Positions 54,205 to 64,000 of a DNA stretch of 64,000 bases are shown in pieces. The DNA lies in the NCBI GenBank assembly GCA_963682025.1, contig OY821517.1, positions 26,331,620 to 26,395,619 of the forward strand. The letters run 5' to 3'. Source of the DNA: Cordilura impudica (Eukaryota; Arthropoda; Insecta; Diptera; Scathophagidae). The stretch's first letter is position 1, and each line of letters opens with the position of its first letter. Under the pieces are notes generated by a model, which was given only the letters and a program-made list of their open reading frames with translations, did no database searches and was not told the DNA's origin. Both the position numbers and the translations under genes were made by a program.

Positions 54205-56226
54205 TATATCTTTAACTCTTAAATCTAAATTAACATCAAAATTAATCAAATTGATGATACAAATTAGGAACAGATTCAGGCGGAATTGGAAACGCTATAG
54301 GGATAGTTATGACCACCAACAAATGGCGAGACTGAACAACCAGATCACAAAAGAAATAAATGACTTTAAAAATAAGTCCTGGAATAGTATGCTGTCAACA
54401 TTGGATAAATTTTCTTCTTCGTTTTGGAAAATTTCTAAAATGTTAAGAAAGAAATCTAAAAATATGCCGATACTTAAACAAAATAATGAAACGTATTACA
54501 CCCAGCAAGATAAGTGTGAAATCTTAGCTCACAATTTTAAAATGAACCATTGTCTTTCATCTCATCTTAGCGATACAGAAACTGTTTTAGAAGTGAACAA
54601 TACAGCAGACTTCGTGCGCTCAGCGGAAACAAGTCCTCAAAATTGTTACTTCGTAACGCAAGAGAAAATAGCGCAAATTATTAAAAATTTAAAGACGAAA
54701 AAGTCACCAGGACTGGATCAAATTAATAATAAATGCTTAAAAAAGCTACCAAAAAAAGCTATAACATATCTTACCACTATCTTTAATGGATGTTTAAAAC
54801 AATGTTACTTCCCAAATTCCTGGAAAATATCCAAAACAATAGCAATACCAAAACCAAATAAACCATCTAACTCACCTCTTTCATACAGACCAATAAGTCT
54901 GCTTTCTGCTGTGAGCAAAATATTGGAAAAAATTATAAAAGAAAAATTATCTATATTTATTGATTCAAATAATATACTTCCAAGACAACAATTTGGATTT
55001 AGAAGTGAACACAATACATGCCAACCTTTGAAAAAAATCAGGAATTTGGTCAAAAATAATTTTCGAAATGGACAATCATCCGGTATGGTCCTGCTAGACA
55101 TAAAAGCTGCTTTTGACTCAGTCTGGCACGATGGCCTCATTTTCAAATTAAAAGGAAGTAACTTTCCTTTGGAAATAATAAAAATTATACAAAGTTTTTT
55201 GCATGGCAGGTCGTTTCAGGTATATTTGGGTAAAACTTGTTCTCAACAAACCTACATATCAGCAGGTTGTCCACAAGGCTCATGTCTGTCACCAATATTA
55301 TATAATATTTTTACATCAGACATTCCAACCTTCCCAAATTGTACCACTTCAATCTTTGCAGATGATACTTCAATATTAAGCTCCGATCGTCACGCAACTA
55401 GCATCGTTTCAAATCTACAAAGTGCATTAGTTGAGTTAAACAAGTACTTTAACAAATGGAACATCCTAGTAAACCCCGAAAAAACGCAAGCCATATATTT
55501 TACGAGGAAAAGGAAAGCATGTTTTATTCCACAGTCACCGCTCAGGTTTATGAGCCATGATATTTCTTGGGAAAGTAAAGTTAAATATCTTGGAGTTATT
55601 CTAGATACCAAATTAAACTTCAATGAACATATACACTATCTGCTCGACAAAATAAACAAAACTACACGGCTTATGTACCCACTGATAAACCGGAATTCTG
55701 ATCTAAATACTGATAACAAAAAGCAAATAATAAAAGCTATCTTCCATCCCATCATGTTCTACTGTTGTCCAGTTTGGTCCACTGCTGCAAAATGTCATAT
55801 CAGTAAGCTACAAATAGCTCAGAACAAACTGTTAAAAATGATATTTCGACTTCCCTGGCATTACTCCACCAGACGTTTGCATATAATTGCTAACATCGAA
55901 CAAATCAATGAAAAAATAAGCAGATTGACTGAAAATTTCATAAGAAGATGCGAACTGTCTCAACATTCCCATATTAATGAAATACTTTCATCGTAATTTT
56001 ACCCCCTTATCCAATCCTAAATCTTATCTTATACCCCTGCTTCAAAAAGGTTTTTTTTTAAATTTTTCCTCCACAATTAATAATTTGAAATGTAAATATT
56101 AAAACTAAAATTTAATTACTAAGTAGAAAAGGAACATAGTCCCTAAACTCTTAAAATATATAATCAACTGTAAATACAAATAAATGTTATATGTATATAA
56201 ATAAATTAAATTAAAAAAAAAAAAAA
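54205..56226 (+). mobile_element. Jockey-clade LINE, 5'-truncated, intact reverse transcriptase frame
   Basis: The main frame 54251-55996 (about 580 aa) encodes a reverse transcriptase: KSPGLDQINNKCLKKLPKKA, LSYRPISLLSAVSKILEKII, QFGFRSEHNTCQ, LLDIKAAFDSVWHDGL, SAGCPQGSCLSPILYNIF, the catalytic SIFADDTSIL, and VKYLGVILDTKLNFNEHI. Coding sequence continues in frame upstream to about 54205, so the first ORF and endonuclease were lost on insertion. The element ends in a 3' untranslated region and an A run at 56213-56226. The uninterrupted frame marks a recent insertion. It lies tail to tail with the SRR1-like gene, whose stop codon starts at the next base. Confidence 0.9.
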
Positions 56227-57141
56227 TTAATCTAAACTCAATTTTGCAAAATTTTCTGCATAGATCATTTCAACATCTTTGTACGTAGGTGCCTCCTTTT
56301 CATGCCAAAATTCCGACCCCTTTTTAGGTAAATTTTCCGCAGGAAAGGTATGTATTGATAAATCATTGAAGACATTATGAACTTCATAATCATCTTCTAG
56401 AGCTAGTTCTTGAGTATAAGGCATAATATCCAATATATACCCAGCATCTAAACGTAAATGTCGTTCTGGTTTACTGCACGCCAGACTCTCAAAGCTATTG
56501 TTAATTAAAACTATATTTTTTAAAAAATTCCCACTCCAATTTTTCCATAAAAGATTATTTGTTAGACAGTTGGGACAATGAGGCATATAAAATAAAGTCT
56601 GGACTTCAGCCTCATATTTGGCTTCACAATTTTCAGACATTACCACACAGTTCAATTTCTCTAGAATATCTTTTTCACTTTGACGAAATACGGGATCATA
56701 ATACAAAGACTCGGCTATGCTGAACTTCTTTTGCAAGGACAATATAAATGCTAATTGATGGAGAGCTTGAAAATTGCGTGTAAAAGGACCAATACCAAAA
56801 CATACTAAACGTTTCATTATATTTTTGTCAATGTTATCCTCCTCTCTATTGTCCATACGTAAATTGTCTAAACTTTCTTGCAATAACAGCATTGATTGTG
56901 TAAAGTAGTCACTGTCTTCCATTTGTTGGCATATTAGTTCTAGTTTCCTATATTAGGTAAACAAATTATTATATTTTATAAAATTAACTTGGTAATAGCA
57001 AATATACTTCAAAAATTTGTCAATATCCACATCTGGGCAATCCTTGTCATAACTTTTGTCTGATATACGGCGGGTTCTTCGTTGTAATCCTTTATGGGCT
57101 ATCCATTTTTTTCGTGTAACTTTACAAAATTCTTCAGTCAT
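56227..57141 (-). CDS. SRR1-like protein
   Basis: Two exons on the minus strand: 57008-57141 and 56227-56947, with a 60 nt GT/AG intron; 855 nt, 284 aa. The SRR1 domain shows VCFGIGPFTRNFQALHQLAF, a FSIAESLYYDPVFRQSEKDI block, LNCVVMSENCEAKYEAE, TLFYMPHCPNCLTNNLLWKN and VLINNSFESL. SRR1 proteins take part in clock and light-response regulation in plants; the animal homologues are less understood, with links to proliferation and heme. Start at 57141 (MTEEFCKVTRKKW) gives a basic N-terminal region (KGLQRRTRRIS). The stop TAA (56227-56229) directly abuts the A tail of the jockey-like LINE, so the native 3' untranslated region has been separated from the gene. Reading frame is intact. Confidence 0.9.
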
Positions 57142-57484
57142 TTTTATATGATTTTTGGCTATAAATTGCACTTTTTATTTATTTTTAGAGGAATTTACAA
57201 TTTTATTTTGGAAAGTATCGTGTTTACTCTTGTGTTTACATAGTGTCATCTGTTCTGAACTATACACAAGCTTAATGTTATGAAAACTATTTAATTGGCA
57301 ACGCTGCGAAATCAAATTGGATTATAGAATTGCCAGACAAAAATTCGTAAATGCGCTAATATTAACAAATTTATTAAATGATTAAATAAAAAATCATGGA
57401 ATTATTTACGTTTTCTTCTATGTTGTTAAATTGGCTAAGATTAGTTTATATTTCTATAGTAAAAAATAATGACGTTTTCTTTGT
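57142..57484. promoter_or_regulatory. Upstream region of the SRR1-like gene
   Basis: Likely promoter and leader. Contains TTGGCAACGCTGCG (57295-57308), sharing TTGGCAACGC with the Thoc7/Ice2 divergent promoter. No TATA box in a clear position. Confidence 0.45.
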
Positions 57485-57530
57485 CTGCTCTAAAATCTGC
57501 TGCTGATTACAACTACGTAAAACATTTGAC

Positions 57531-57792
57531 ATATCGTCGTTCGTGAATTATTGTGTTCTATTTGCTTTTTGTTAAAGTTTAGTTGCTAAAGTTTAGTTGC
57601 TAATTAAAAAAAACTGAACCGATAAAATTATTGCGACCTTCCTACCAAGGAAAGTACTATAGTTTGTGGTTTTTTCTGTTTAAAAAAAATTCCTCTTTGA
57701 AAACGCCTTTAAGCGTAAGAACTATTAGAACTTAAACATGAATTAATCAAAAAAAATCATATAGAACACAATAACTTACGAACGACGATATA
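57531..57792. mobile_element. ~262 bp MITE with 30 bp terminal inverted repeats
   Basis: Ends ATATCGTCGTTCGTGAATTA and its mirror TAACTTACGAACGACGATAT. It interrupts R1 between ATTTGAC and ACCCATTTT-type sequence, where other R1 copies read through (TTTGAGCTAGACCCATC at 8628). Confidence 0.75.
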
Positions 57793-58382
57793 CCCACATT
57801 TTATTATACCGATCAACTCAGATTCACTTTCTGAGTCGATTCAGTGGTGTCCGTCTGTGTATCCAAGAAAACTTTGTAAACAAACTACACGTCGCAAATA
57901 TATAAATGCATATCAACATTTCCATGAAATTTCATATATAAACTCTTGTTGCCTATAGCACGATCGCTATTAAAATTGGTGAAAATGATGCAAATTCAAA
58001 CCTTGCTCTCATGAGGTCAACTTTTATTGCCATAAGAATCAGATTGTCATATGGATATCGGTCAAATTTGGTTTATGTGTGTTTATTACCTTCTATCAAT
58101 AGATCAAAAATAAAACCTGTAGGACCATTTTTAGTCTTATAAAGCTGTTTCCCGAACTTCGCTTAAATTTTTTATTTTCAAATTTTGTTTATGTATGTAT
58201 GTTTTACATGCTTGCAGACAGATACAGACAGACGGACGGACGGGCATCGGTAAATCGACTCAGAATGTGATTCTGTTGTCTTTACGAAAGCAATTGGTCA
58301 AGATATATTTTTAAAAGTCAAAAATATTTTTTCAGATTTGGTTATATATGCTTTTGAGAAAAATAAATTACTTTAATAAATA

Positions 58383-58697
58383 CTAGCAGATTCCAGCGCT
58401 CGAAATTCGAGTGCAATTCCTAAGCAGCTTTATTTTTCAAATTAGCCAATTCACAAACCAACACTTTTATGGTTTATTATTATTGTGAATGAATAACAAA
58501 CACAAACACATTAACAAATATAATAAAACACATATCATATGTATAAATGCACTTTACTCAAAATAAAGGAAAAAATTTAAAAATCTGTAAATCTGCAAAG
58601 CGGCTAAAAAGAAATACCTTTGAAATAATATATGTTTTGTCAAAATCGGGATTAAATGGTAGAACAAGACACCGGTCACAAGAAATCGCCTAGCCAT
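58383..58697 (-). mobile_element. Non-autonomous Helitron, subfamily A
   Basis: Left end CTAGCAGATTCCAGCG followed by CTCGAAATTCGAGTGCAATT after A (58382); right end GAAATCGCCTAGCCA lacks the last bases of the usual 5' terminus. Inserted in the R1 repeat. Confidence 0.8.
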
Positions 58698-58983
58698 ATC
58701 TTAACTTAGTCCTCCTAAATAAAGAGATTCCGCTATGAACTTTTTCATGTATGCAGGCCACAAATGAATAAAAATGTCACTCACTTATGCTTCTTTTCTA
58801 TACCGAATTAAAACCTCAAAGTTGGATCTAAGACCCCTTCTCGAAACTTTCGTATGTAATTTGTAATATTCTCCTTCTTTTGTCTTATTTAATTATTTAA
58901 TTTATATTTTACATAAGTTTAAGGAAGATTTTTTAAAGTATTATGTTAGAATCCCACAGTGTTAACTCGTCAAGTTAACCTTC

Positions 58984-59190
58984 CTATACCCGCGCGTTGG
59001 TCTGTGAGACCGATAAAATACTTTTTTATACAAACATATCTCTTTTTTCAGAAACGCTAGAAAATTGAGTTTTCTCTTAGCCGCCGGATTTTTTACAAAC
59101 TTTATTTTAGTGCATGCTCGTGTTTTTACGATACGTACGTGCTGTGTATTCAGTCACAATTCCGTCTGTGAGTCCGACGCGGGTATGTCC
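58984..59190. repeat. Possible small element with inverted ends
   Basis: CTATACCCGCGCGTTGGTCT (58984) and GTCCGACGCGGGTATGTCC (59171) are inverted relative to each other around ATACCCGCG. Inner GGTCTGTGAGACC and CCGTCTGTGAGTCC add to the symmetry. Weak evidence. Confidence 0.35.
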
Positions 59191-59460
59191 TGATTTTTAT
59201 TTTAAGACTGAAAACTAAGTCAACATGTGATTTATGTATTGCAAAAGAAGTTTTTTAGCTTGTAAGTTATTTTTTATTTTTTTTTTTAAGAACAAAGTTT
59301 TTTGTTTTGTGTTTGACGTAAGGACGGCGTTTGAAAAAATTGTCCATCACAAAATTCGAAATATCTGCTGAACTAATATTTTGATTTGACTAATACTAAC
59401 ATTTTAAACTCGTATTTTTATTCAGATTATTACTGTGTATTTTGACTTTTTCCATAATTT

Positions 59461-60280
59461 TTATTTTATAAAATTTTTTAATTTTTCTGGCACCCCTTCC
59501 ATCAGCGATTTTATTGTGTTATCTGACAGCTTTCGAGCTGCTGAGGTCCATTTTCCCCGGAAATAATCGACATTCTTGGCCACTTTGTTCGTTGCCTTGA
59601 TTTCTCTTTTGACCAAGGCCCAGTATCTTTCAATTGATCTGAGCTCTAGAAAGTTTGGAGGATTTGCTTCTCGAGGCACCAAAACCACATTATTTTTGAA
59701 GTATCACTCCAAAGGAACTTTGCTGTAATGAAATTAAGCTGGATCAGGCCAAAATAAAGTGGAAACATCGCGCTGTCTTCAGAAAGGTTTTAGTCTTCTC
59801 TCCGAGCATTTTTGGATGTATATTTCCGAGTTAATTTTTCCCGTAGTTACGAAAGGCTTGCTCCTTTCGTCACAGCTGCACAAATAGCTTGCCATACCAG
59901 GAACATGCGAGGAAATTTTGATTGTTCTTTAGACTTAAATTTTTCGTCTACATTCCCTTGTGAGTGTGCAGTATAAAATTCCTGACCTGGAAGCTGCGAA
60001 AAGTCAACCAAAACGTACGTCTCGTCGTCCATGATGCACCAATTGAATTTTTCGAAGATATCTTTTTTAATTTTTCGGCACGCTGTTTTGCTTCCGTGTT
60101 CTTCACAGCATTCCTTTCTGGAACTTTCTGCACCTTGAATGTCTTCAGACCGGCGTCCTTTTTGGGTTAGCGTACAAACAACTTGGAGCATTCCACTTTC
60201 TGACGATTTTCTTTGCCTTCCTTTGTTAACAGATGATTTTCTTCGTTCCAGAACCTGTCTTCCCAGTGACGTTCAAGTCT
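59461..60280 (-). pseudogene. Tc1/mariner-superfamily (DDE_3 type) transposase remnant
   Basis: Minus-strand frames: 59847-60191 with FNWCIMDDETYVLVDFSQLP (first aspartate) and GQEFYTAHSQGNVDEKF, MFLVWQAICAAVTKG; then a decayed middle; then 59461-59688 with EANPPNFLELRSIERYWALV (final acidic residue in the ERYW block) and KWTSAARKLSDNTIKSLMEG, VPEKLKNFI. This is a different branch from the DD41D and Tc1 copies here. Broken by shifts between the frames. Confidence 0.75.
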
Positions 60281-60431
60281 TCGTTAAACTTCTGTAAGAC
60301 CCTAGACACTATTTTCACTATATTTTTATTGATGTGGAATCAAAATCTCACAAAATGTCAAAAAAGTTAGATGTAAACGGTATAGATTTCGAAATAGATT
60401 TCAATTAAAATCTACGAGATTTTCCTTATTA

Positions 60432-61101
60432 TAGTGCGTTTACATCTAGGGAAAATCTAGTAGATTTTAGTTGAAATCTATTTTCAAAATCTATACCGTT
60501 TACATCTAACTTTTATGACATTTTGTGAGATTTTGTTTCCACAATAATAAACAGCTGATTAAAATAAACATATAAACTAGAAATACCAAAAATAAACAAT
60601 ACAACAGGGAAATGGAAAATTCTAAAAAGGAACAGATTTTATTATATGAAAAAAGCACAAGCTGAAATAGAAATTTTGCAAAAAAAAAAAAACATCAGCA
60701 TTTGTTAAATGTATTGTTTGAACAACAAAACCAAATGCATTTTGCACAATTATTATACATATATCTGATGGGAATACAAATACATAAGTATAAAAAATTA
60801 TAACTTTTCAATTACTAAATATTTTTTTATTATAGACTTCGTTTTTATTAATTAATATTTTATTTCCTTTTTATTCAACTTGTTTGTTTTAGTTTTTAAA
60901 TGTGAATTTTCAGTCACTGCGTTGTAATTTTCTACTACAATATTAAAAAAAACACAGTAGTATCATTTGGTAGTGCCCAAGTTTGACAAGATTTTGTGAG
61001 ATTTTGCTAAAATCTAGTAACTAGCTAGATTTTGTAAAAATGAGCTAGATTTTGCTCGAAATCTCGTACATACTAGATTTTGCTTAGCTGTAAACGCACT
61101 A
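60432..61101. mobile_element. ~670 bp MITE with TAGTGCGTTTACA ends
   Basis: Left TAGTGCGTTTACATC and right GCTGTAAACGCACTA, with TA on both sides (60430-60431, 61102-61103). Inside, ATCTAGTAGATTTTAG-type motifs repeat many times. Outside the left end, 60345-60425 is an inverted copy of 60455-60545 (CCGTTTACATCTAACTTTT), pointing to a second related piece. Confidence 0.65.
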
Positions 61102-61281
61102 TAACACAACCACATTTTTATTTCTGAACACTACTGCCTCTAAACTCTCTAAAGACCTAAAATTGAAAAAACTTGGCACATTGTTTTCTTCTAATTTTAA
61201 TTTTTCCTGAACATTTTCAAATTCTTAGGATAAATTCATCTATTAAATTGGAAATATAAATTAAACCAACAATTAGTAATA

Positions 61282-62538
61282 AAGAGTCCGCCAAATAACT
61301 TTTTTTTTTTGAAAATGCTATAAAAAAAACTACTGAATATTATCTCAAATTTCTTTTTTTATTTGAAAGTACAATCCTTCCGGTTAATAATGGAAAATAA
61401 TTTCATTCAAATGGCTGCCTCGGCTGGCCAATTTTTAAGCACATTATCGATTGTGTGCAGCTGTATTTCACCAATGGCTTCACGAATATTGTCCTTTAAA
61501 GCGTCAATTGTCTCTGGCTTGTTGGCGTAACACTTATCTTTGAGGGCACCCCACAAATAATAGTCCAACGGTGTCAAATCGCAGCTCCGAGGTGGCCAAA
61601 CGACATCAGCTCTGCGGCTGATAATGCGATCTTCAAAAACAGGGCGCAAAACATCGAGTGTAGCTTCGGCTGTCCTGTTGAAACCAAATGTTGCCAATAT
61701 CCTCCTCTTCAATTTTTGTGAACGAAAATTCGTTAAACATGGCCCGATAACGATCGCCATTGACTGTAACGGCCACTCCTTGCTCATTTTCGAAGAAAAA
61801 TGGCCCAATTATGCCTCTGGACCAAAATCCGCACCAAACAGTGACTCGTTTTGGGTGTATCGACTTTTCAATGTATGCGTGCGGGTTTTCTGTGCCCCAA
61901 ATGCGACAATTTTGCTTGTTTACATCCCCGCCAAGATCAAAATGAGCTTCATCTGAAAAGATGATTTTTTTTTTGGCAAAATCGGCATCTTCTGTAAGTC
62001 GATCGTAGGCCCACTTAGCGAAGCGAAAACGCATTGGATGGTCAGTTGGCTTCAACTCCTGAACCAATTGGACTTTGTATGGCGTCATACCAAGGTCTTT
62101 ATGCAAAATTCGTCTCAGTGATGCCTCCGAAATGTTCAATTCTTGAGAACGACGGTGAATTGATGTTGATGGCGCTTCACGCACACAGCACAGCAGCAAT
62201 ATTCTTGGGTGTACACACTGTTTTTGGCTTTTCACGCTTTGGTTTATCGATGAGGATGCCAGTTTCTTTCACTTTTTTCACAAGATAACGAACATACGGA
62301 GCTGACGGTGCTTCTCTTCTTCCAAAATCCGTACGCAATTTTCGCACACATTCTGCAACATTACCATGATTTTCAAAGTAATGTCGCAATATTTCCCAGC
62401 GTTGTTCAAGCGTATACAGAACCATATTCGTTCAACGGAAGGATAAAACTAATTATCTGTCAAATCAGACATGAGCTAAGTGTTACCATTCACGAAATAA
62501 GCACTAGTTGAAAAAAAAACGTTAAATGGCGGACCCTT
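61282..62538 (-). mobile_element. DD41D mariner, third lineage, longer copy
   Basis: Ends AAGAGTCCGCCAAATAAC and the complement of AATGGCGGACCCTT, flanked by TA (61280-61281, 62539-62540). The transposase spans three minus-strand frames: 62177-62425 (LEQRWEILRHYFENHGNVAE), 61633-62235 (SEASLRRILHKDLGMTPYKV, FSDEAHFDLGGDVNKQNCRI, GNIWFQQD) and 61407-61808 (PPRSCDLTPLDYYLWGALKD). About 17 bp are missing right after FQQD, so the frame breaks at the second catalytic residue; a second deletion is near 62190. With that gap allowed for, the spacing fits DD41D. Confidence 0.88.
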
Positions 62539-62876
62539 TATATTCATAAACAGTTACGAATGTTTGCTGTACGTTGAAAAAAATTTCGCAAGAAAATCAT
62601 ATAAAATATATTTAGTATTTTTTCCTGGAATATTATCGCGTTAATCAGGGTTCATTTAAGCAGTACTATAGGACATTTCCACAATATGCAGTAAACTCAT
62701 TAAGGAAATTTCACATGGGAAAAGATCTGATTTTTTTCTCTACCTGTAACGAATTTTTAAAATATTTCAAAACTACACAGCACTATAAAAACTCAAAGTG
62801 AAGTTTGAAAATTTATCATAAACCATTCAGAAATTGATATAAAAGGATATTAAGAGCTTGCAAACATTTTGAAAAT

Positions 62877-63142
62877 ATGGAGGAACCACGCAATGATATA
62901 ATTTTAGCTAAAGAAAGGTTAGTATTGTTATAAATATTTATAAAGGTATAAATATTTTGGTAAATTTTCTCACTTACAGTTCATTCAACTCTAGCGGTTA
63001 TTTATCGGATGATAATATCAGCACTTTAGTTTCCTGGGACGAAGACAGCATTATTTATATAAATGATGAAGATACGGATGAAATCGAGCCTGTTGATGAT
63101 GATACGAATAATGAATCGATTATATCGATAAAATCAGTTTGA
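62877..63142 (+). CDS. Small acidic protein, 67 aa, two exons, unrecognised
   Basis: Exons 62877-62917 and 62980-63142, 62 nt intron with GT/AG ends (GGTTAGT, CTTACAG); 204 nt in frame. The protein starts MEEPRNDIILAKES and is rich in D, E, S and I (YLSDDNISTL, SWDEDSIIYINDEDTDEIEP). No signal peptide, membrane segment or known domain seen. Gene structure is compact: a TATA box GATATAAAAGG at 62836-62846, about 30 bp before a likely start site, and AATAAA at about 63285. TATA box, matching splice phases and poly(A) signal together support a real gene in spite of the small size. It could be a regulatory peptide or an orphan gene; I cannot assign a function. Confidence 0.6.
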
Positions 63143-63149
63143 ATTTTAT

Positions 63150-64000
63150 AATGTGGAGATATATGGTGGCCCATATTGGATAGTTCCTTTAGGTTTACGA
63201 TCTGTAATTAAGTATATTTAGAGATTTTTTTTTCTGTGAAATGTGTATTTTAAATATTTTGAATTTTTAACGATTTATTTTCAATAAAAATAGGGCTTGT
63301 AATAGCAAAATAACTATTAAATAAAGAAATTTTTTTTAATCAAAAATTAAAAATAAAATATGTACATATGTAGGTAGTTAGATATTTTTGATCTAATTTG
63401 CAAACTTAAGAGTTTAATTCAGTTTAACATATTTCGAATTTTTCAATCAATTCATTTTATTTCATTCATTTCCTATATCCCATTGAATATTTGTATGCAT
63501 TCAAACAAGTTTTAAAAAAATAAGAGAGAAGAAAGAAATAATGCAAGAAAAATAAACTTTTGAAATGAATAAAAAGAAACAAAAGAGAAACAACTTAAAG
63601 TTAAAGTTTTACCGTATTCCAATTGCACAAATAACAACAACAACACTCAGACCCACCAGATGCAACAGTAAAACAGAATAAAAAAAAAATCAACAAGAGA
63701 GAGTAGATAGATTATAGCGGAGCAAGTGGTGGTTGTTTTGCTGGCCAGCTAAAACCGACAACAACAAAACCAAATACTATAAACATTTTTGATCGATCAT
63801 TGTGGTAATAAGAAAAAATATACATACATACGCTCGTACATAGTCTTAAACAAGAGCTCAATTGCAACGGACGTTGAAAAACAACAACAAATACAGAGTT
63901 TTCAAAATTAAATGTCAGAAAAAAAGTGGGGATAATTTTTGAGAATTAAAATGAGAAGTGGTAGAGAAAGAGTAAAAAAATAACGGATACATTTGAAATT
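63150..64000. other. No recognised gene
   Basis: AT-rich; after the poly(A) signal the sequence becomes A-rich with AACAACAACAACAC and GAGAGAGTAGATAG stretches from 63630 on. Such CAA/GAGA-rich sequence is typical of fly 5' leaders or promoters, so a gene may begin beyond the window end. Nothing coding is visible. Confidence 0.4.

Larger units (their letters stand above)
57485..58860 (+). repeat. R1 (GTCY) repeat with two nested insertions
   Basis: R1 blocks appear in three pieces: GCTGCTGATTACAACTACG up to 57530; CCCACATTTTATTATACCGA with GAGTCGATTCAGTGGTGTCC up to 58380; and ATGAACTTTTTCATGTATGC after 58697. A MITE (57531-57792) and a Helitron (58383-58697) separate them. A GACGGACGGACGGGC microsatellite at 58233-58247 comes from a second, inverted piece. 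Confidence 0.65.

Noticed and set aside
1..64000. tRNA, rRNA or a complete LTR retrotransposon
   Set aside because: No cloverleaf with A/B boxes, no rRNA-like stretch and no paired long terminal repeats were found on reading both strands; a short or decayed one could have been missed.

Overview
This is a gene-poor, AT-rich, transposon-dense stretch of nuclear DNA from a higher fly (Diptera), most likely a calyptrate such as a blow fly or house fly relative. The evidence is: spliced genes with short (about 60 nt) introns; insect odorant receptor (7tm_6) genes; orthologues of ordinary animal genes (FMC1, THOC7, ICE2/NARG2, SRR1); and fly-type repeats, namely GTCY-microsatellite repeats of mini-me/INE style, Helitrons, DD41D mariners, jockey-type LINEs and a Penelope-like element. 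The species assignment is inference; no database could be searched.

Layout. 1-9.3 kb: hAT (ZBED5-like) remnant; a duplicated repeat unit carrying minisatellites, split by a 2.2 kb fold-back element with ~500 bp inverted repeats; a DD41D mariner. 9.47-14.15 kb: two tandem odorant receptor genes, the first lacking its large 5' exon in this window, the second apparently complete (4 exons, 409 aa), with a 2.5 kb intron bloated by repeats. 14.7-43 kb: a transposon graveyard holding DD41D elements (three lineages), DD34D mariner and Tc1 fragments, RAG1-like/Transib-type transposase fragments, LINE fragments, a THAP-domain remnant, several short Helitrons with clean A|T insertion sites, and a Penelope-like element with reverse transcriptase, GIY-YIG endonuclease and a hammerhead-like motif. 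43.2-47.9 kb: a conserved gene island: FMC1 and Thoc7 on the minus strand, then Ice2 on the plus strand, divergent from Thoc7 across a 269 bp shared promoter region. 47.9-56.2 kb: nested repeats (a three-deep nest of Helitron, mini-me-like repeat and Harbinger-type MITE) and a 5'-truncated jockey-like LINE. 56.2-57.1 kb: an SRR1-like gene whose stop codon touches the LINE poly(A) tail. 57.5-62.5 kb: more nested repeats, a Tc1/mariner-type remnant, a MITE and another DD41D copy. 62.88-63.14 kb: a compact two-exon gene for an unrecognised 67 aa acidic protein.

How it fits together. The conserved genes serve unrelated housekeeping roles (mitochondrial ATP synthase assembly, mRNA export, snRNA transcription, SRR1-type regulation) and form islands in a sea of repeats. 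Many repeats are inserted in other copies of known repeats, so that empty sites can be read from sister copies in the same window; this gives target-site duplications and relative ages without external data. I found no convincing tRNA, rRNA or CRISPR array.
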